From Bacillota bacterium (GTDB lineage: Bacteria > Bacillota > Clostridia > Oscillospirales > Oscillospiraceae), in the NCBI GenBank assembly GCA_023395775.1, contig JAEWYA010000080.1, forward strand, positions 1 through 6,303: a stretch of 6,303 bases of DNA, in the 5' to 3' direction. Within the stretch, counting starts at the first letter, position 1; each line of letters starts with the position of its first letter. Of this stretch, positions 5,133 through 6,303 are shown piece by piece. The position numbers and the translations under genes are program-made. Below the pieces are notes generated by a model. It saw only the letters and a program-made list of their open reading frames with translations. It was not told the origin of the DNA and did no database searches.

Positions 5133-6043
5133 AACTCCGGGCGCTATTGACGCTATGCGCCGTGGCGCTGCTGTCGGGCTGCGTCTATGCGACGCATCAG
5201 GCCCAGACGGCGGATGCGGACAGCTACTACTTATATTTTATGACTTCAAATCTGGAGAATTCCGCCGGAGGAGACGCCGTGGGTTCAGAGGCTGTACAGA
5301 TGGAAGACCTTCAGAAGCTGGATACCCGCGCCGCCACGGAAAAACTGATGGGGACCCTGCTGACCGGGCCTCAGAGCGCGACGCTGAAAAGTCCCTTTCC
5401 CTCAGGCACGCAGCTGATCTCCACAGCGCTGACCGACGGACACGTCACGGTGGATCTTTCGTATCCATACAGTACGCTGTCCGGCGTGTCGCTGACCATC
5501 GCGGATTACTGTATTACGCTGACGCTGATGCAGCTTTCGGAGGTCTCTTCCGTCTCCGTCACAGTCCGTGGGCAGGAACTGGCGTATCGGGACAAACAGT
5601 ATTTTACCGACACGGATGTGCTGCTCAGCAGCATGGAGGACGTAGTCAGCACCGTGCCTGTGAAACTGTGGTTTTTAAACGAGGCGGGCGTACTGACCGG
5701 CGTGGAGGAAAGGCTGGACCTTTATGAGGGTGATACGCAAATCTCCGCTCTGGTGGACGCGCTTGAGGCGGGACCGGGGGAGCGGGGGATGACATCCGCC
5801 CTGCCGGAGGGCTTTACTGTTTTAACCACGCAGCTTAGTGATGGAGTTTGCTATGTCAATCTATCCGCTGCGATTCTTCCGTCGCTGCCGGAAAACACAG
5901 ATTTGCAGCCTGCGCTTGATGCTCTGGCGATGTCCCTGACCTCCCTGGACGCGGTGCAGCAGGTACGGTATCTGGTGGACGGCGAACCGGCGGACACCTA
6001 TGGTTCCGCTTCCATTGCGGAGACTTACCCACGGGACAATTGA
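5129..6043 (+). CDS. GerMN-domain lipoprotein linked to the two-component system
   Basis: A 304-residue lipoprotein. MKLRALLTLCAVALLSGC ends in a lipobox with C18 as the acylation site, so it is anchored outside the membrane. The mature part shows two similar GerMN-like domains: about 33-150 and about 176-287. Both have the pattern of a GP-containing helix, a P-x-G turn (SPFPSGTQL at 88-96, SALPEGFTV at 223-231), a strand ending in VDLS or VNLS and a helix leading to VSSVSVTVRG or VQQVRYLVDG. GerMN domains occur in GerM, a spore-envelope protein, and in LpqB, the accessory lipoprotein of the actinobacterial MtrAB system. The ATG overlaps the kinase stop (ATGA) with AAGGAGG (5113-5119) 9 nt upstream, so translation is probably coupled. 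A role modulating the kinase sensor domain or envelope assembly is inferred from position. No beta-propeller is present. Confidence 0.88.
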   Translation: MKLRALLTLCAVALLSGCVYATHQAQTADADSYYLYFMTSNLENSAGGDAVGSEAVQMEDLQKLDTRAATEKLMGTLLTGPQSATLKSPFPSGTQLISTALTDGHVTVDLSYPYSTLSGVSLTIADYCITLTLMQLSEVSSVSVTVRGQELAYRDKQYFTDTDVLLSSMEDVVSTVPVKLWFLNEAGVLTGVEERLDLYEGDTQISALVDALEAGPGERGMTSALPEGFTVLTTQLSDGVCYVNLSAAILPSLPENTDLQPALDALAMSLTSLDAVQQVRYLVDGEPADTYGSASIAETYPRDN

Positions 6044-6045
6044 AG

Positions 6046-6086
6046 AAAAAGCATTTCCGGCGCAAGATTGTGCCGGAAATGTTTTT
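6046..6086 (+). terminator. Intrinsic terminator of the ComEA/two-component/lipoprotein operon
   Basis: CATTTCCGGC (6052-6061) pairs with GCCGGAAATG (6072-6081). The stem continues inward by a G-T and a C-G pair to a short AT-rich loop. Six T follow (6082-6087), facing an A5 run (6046-6050). The hairpin begins within 10 nt of the lipoprotein stop, closing the four-gene transcript. Confidence 0.92.
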
Positions 6087-6145
6087 TCGTATGGCGTATG
6101 GGGAAGGGTCACCATCCAACTGAGGGGCCATTATAAGGAGGAAAG

Positions 6146-6303
6146 ATGGAGAGCATCAAAAAAAGTAAAAAAGAACACGAAAAGGGGTTGACAAATTGGG
6201 GCAAGGCTGGTATTCTAACAAAGCTGTCCGCGAGAGCGGGCGGCGGAACTGAAAAGGGAGTTAAGTCCTTGAAAAAAAGACTTGACAAAGCACAGGAAAC
6301 TGT
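6146..6303 (+). CDS. Possible lysine-rich open frame running off the window end
   Basis: ATG at 6146 follows AAGGAGG (6135-6141) by 4 nt and stays open for 52 full codons to the window end. It would encode a basic, Lys- and Gly-rich peptide beginning MESIKKSKKEHEKGLTNWGK. I recognise no family. Against it, third-position GC is roughly 45 percent, clearly lower than the GC-rich third positions of the neighbouring genes. The same bases also contain two TTGACA boxes, A-tracts and a GNRA hairpin, which read better as a stable-RNA promoter region. It is listed because the ribosome binding site is real-looking and the frame could be an unrecognised gene that continues beyond the window. Confidence 0.22.
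   Translation, partial: MESIKKSKKEHEKGLTNWGKAGILTKLSARAGGGTEKGVKSLKKRLDKAQET
6158..6216 (+). promoter_or_regulatory. Strong promoter P1 with A-tract upstream element
   Basis: TTGACA (6188-6193), a 17-bp spacer and TATTCT (6211-6216) with an extended TG at 6208-6209 form a near-ideal sigma-A promoter. Upstream lie A-tracts at 6158-6164, 6167-6172 and 6180-6183, like the UP elements of rRNA and tRNA promoters. The predicted transcript start is near 6223. Confidence 0.55.
6223..6244 (+). other. GAGA-tetraloop RNA hairpin at the P1 transcript start
   Basis: GCTGTCCGC (6223-6231) pairs with GCGGGCGGC (6236-6244) around a GAGA loop: nine pairs, two of them G-U. A GNRA loop closed by C-G is a very stable RNA cap. 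The G-U pairs make it an RNA fold of plus-strand transcripts. There is no T-tract, so it is not a terminator. It begins almost at the predicted P1 start and may be a leader structure. Confidence 0.5.
6272..6303 (+). promoter_or_regulatory. Second promoter P2, cut by the window end
   Basis: TTGACA at 6282-6287 is preceded by an A7 tract (6272-6278). Only 16 bases of spacer (6288-6303) remain, so a -10 box at normal 17-bp spacing would begin at 6305, just outside. Two consensus -35 boxes 94 bp apart with A-tracts are typical of tandem rRNA-operon promoters in Firmicutes. The gene served is not visible. Confidence 0.5.

Noticed and set aside
5122..5727. 201-codon plus-strand frame starting 7 nt before the lipoprotein ATG
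   Set aside because: Its ATG is only 2 nt from the Shine-Dalgarno core and its product is an Arg/Gly-rich frame-shift shadow. The frame at 5129 has a lipobox and GerMN motifs.

Overview
This 6.3 kb window looks like the chromosome of a moderately GC-rich anaerobic Firmicute. Ribosome binding sites are strong and AGGAGG-like, and GTG and TTG starts are common. The mix of a small nitroreductase, a signal-peptide-bearing S11 D,D-carboxypeptidase, a short ComEA-like protein and a two-component system fits Clostridia of the Oscillospiraceae type (Flavonifractor/Oscillibacter-like). The family is an inference from style and gene content, not from a marker gene.

Layout. Positions 1-236 hold a probable terminator of an unseen upstream gene and a promoter. 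At 237-749 (+) is a 170-residue FMN nitroreductase. A terminator at 754-791 separates it from a convergent gene at 800-2167 (-), a secreted, membrane-anchored D-alanyl-D-alanine carboxypeptidase with all three active-site motifs. Upstream of that gene, 2168-2636 is a 469-bp intergenic region. Most of it (2183-2457) is four head-to-tail units of about 68 bp, each made of two nested or alternating hairpins. A divergent operon of four genes then reads rightward: a ComEA-like helix-hairpin-helix membrane protein (2637-3005), an OmpR-family response regulator (3026-3703), its sensor histidine kinase (3735-5132, or from a CTG at 3720) and a lipoprotein with two GerMN-like domains (5129-6043). The operon ends at a strong terminator (6046-6086).

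The last 215 bp hold two TTGACA promoter elements about 94 bp apart, A-tracts upstream of each, and a GAGA-capped hairpin at the predicted start of the first transcript. This looks like the start of a stable-RNA (rRNA or tRNA) operon cut off by the window end. A lysine-rich open frame with a good ribosome binding site runs through the same bases and is the competing reading.

How the genes may work together. The regulator, kinase and GerMN lipoprotein repeat the gene order of the actinobacterial MtrA-MtrB-LpqB system, which links envelope state to transcription. A peptidoglycan D,D-carboxypeptidase is transcribed divergently from this operon, so an envelope-homeostasis role is plausible. The least explained element is the structured repeat array in the carboxypeptidase leader. 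Its substitutions preserve pairing only in RNA made from the minus strand, the strand of the carboxypeptidase mRNA.
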